DNA of 6,009 nucleotides. Origin: Clostridia bacterium (GTDB taxonomy: Bacteria; Bacillota; Clostridia; Oscillospirales; Acutalibacteraceae). A program made the translations under genes and the position numbers. The DNA is taken from the NCBI GenBank assembly GCA_017534365.1, contig JAFWCS010000253.1, positions 1-6,009 on the forward strand, in the 5' to 3' direction. This document shows positions 5,715-6,009 of this stretch, one piece after another (the first letter of the stretch is position 1; every line of letters starts with the position of its first letter). The notes beneath the pieces are model-generated. The model had not been told where the DNA came from. It ran no database searches and worked only from the letters and a program-made list of their open reading frames with translations.

Positions 5715-6002
5715 ATGAAAATCAAACCGTTGACCGACAGAGTCGTCGTCAAGCTCGTTGAGGTGGAGGAGACCACCAGCAGCGGCATCATCCTTGCCGC
5801 CTCCGCGCAGGAGAAGCCGCAGATCGCGGAAGTGATCGCGGTCGGCCCTGGCGGCGTTGTGGACGGCAAAGAGGTCGAAATGTACGTCAGCGTCGGCGAT
5901 AAGGTGATCACGAGCCAGTACTCGGGCACCAAGGTCAAGCTGAACAAGGAAGAATATACCATCGTTCGCCAGAGCGATATTCTTGCCATTGTCGAAGAAT
6001 AA
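5715..6002 (+). CDS. groES: Co-chaperonin GroES (10 kDa chaperonin)
   Basis: The 95-aa product is a full-length GroES, the heptameric cap of the GroEL folding chamber in the cytosol. It begins MKIKPLTDRVVVK, has the mobile loop around residues 17-34 (ETTSSGIILAAS, whose hydrophobic GIIL tip contacts GroEL), the AVGPGG turn (47-52), and the closing strands EYTIVRQSDILAIVEE. Start ATG 5715 has GGAGG (5702-5706) 8 nt before it; an in-frame TTG at 5700 would overlap that site and is rejected. Control is by the CIRCE element upstream. The sequence ends 7 nt after the stop, where the spacer to an expected groEL begins. Confidence 0.97.
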   Translation: MKIKPLTDRVVVKLVEVEETTSSGIILAASAQEKPQIAEVIAVGPGGVVDGKEVEMYVSVGDKVITSQYSGTKVKLNKEEYTIVRQSDILAIVEE

Positions 6003-6009
6003 GATAGGA

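Noticed and set aside
5540..5989. 149-codon minus-strand open frame opposite groES
   Set aside because: It covers groES, CIRCE and the groES promoter; its Ser/Thr-rich translation is an antisense artefact.

Overview
The window looks like chromosome from a GC-rich, low-temperature-unremarkable Gram-positive of the Clostridia, most probably an Oscillospirales/Ruminococcaceae-type gut bacterium. The evidence is a perfect CIRCE operator in front of groES, strong AGGAGG-type ribosome binding sites, sigma-A promoters with 17-bp spacers, a DUF4886-type SGNH hydrolase, and a secreted PPC-repeat protein, all with mostly G/C third codon positions. The lineage is an inference from gene families; no rRNA or other marker gene is present.

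Layout, left to right. Positions 1-126 hold a possible start of a minus-strand gene that leaves the window. At 205-235 is the terminator of the next unit, a single minus-strand gene (257-1609) for a 450-aa secreted protein with three PPC-like beta domains and an aromatic, amphipathic C-terminal tail. It has its own strong promoter (1652-1680), with a 15-bp dyad over the -10 box and three 11-bp-spaced direct repeats just upstream. A gene-free stretch (1610-1873) carries that promoter and, at its left-hand end of transcription, the terminator (1823-1846) of a second minus-strand operon.

That operon (1874-5473) is read right to left: a family-8 glycosyltransferase, a TVP38/DedA-type membrane protein, a polytopic O-antigen-ligase/polymerase-type (Wzy_C) membrane protein, and an SGNH/DUF4886 hydrolase. 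All neighbours overlap (35, 74 and 4 nt), so they are very likely co-transcribed and partly translationally coupled. The hydrolase reading frame is broken by an apparent one-base deletion near 2434. The set reads as a small module for building, transferring and trimming a cell-surface glycan, with the DedA-like protein plausibly serving lipid-carrier recycling; the substrate is not deducible from sequence.

The operon promoter (5515-5543) is divergent from the groES promoter (5619-5647). Between them lies a large imperfect inverted repeat (5550-5602) made of two TTACAA/TTGTAA dyads. groES (5715-6002) follows a perfect CIRCE element; groEL would be expected just past the right edge. No tRNA, rRNA, CRISPR array, insertion sequence or attachment site was seen.
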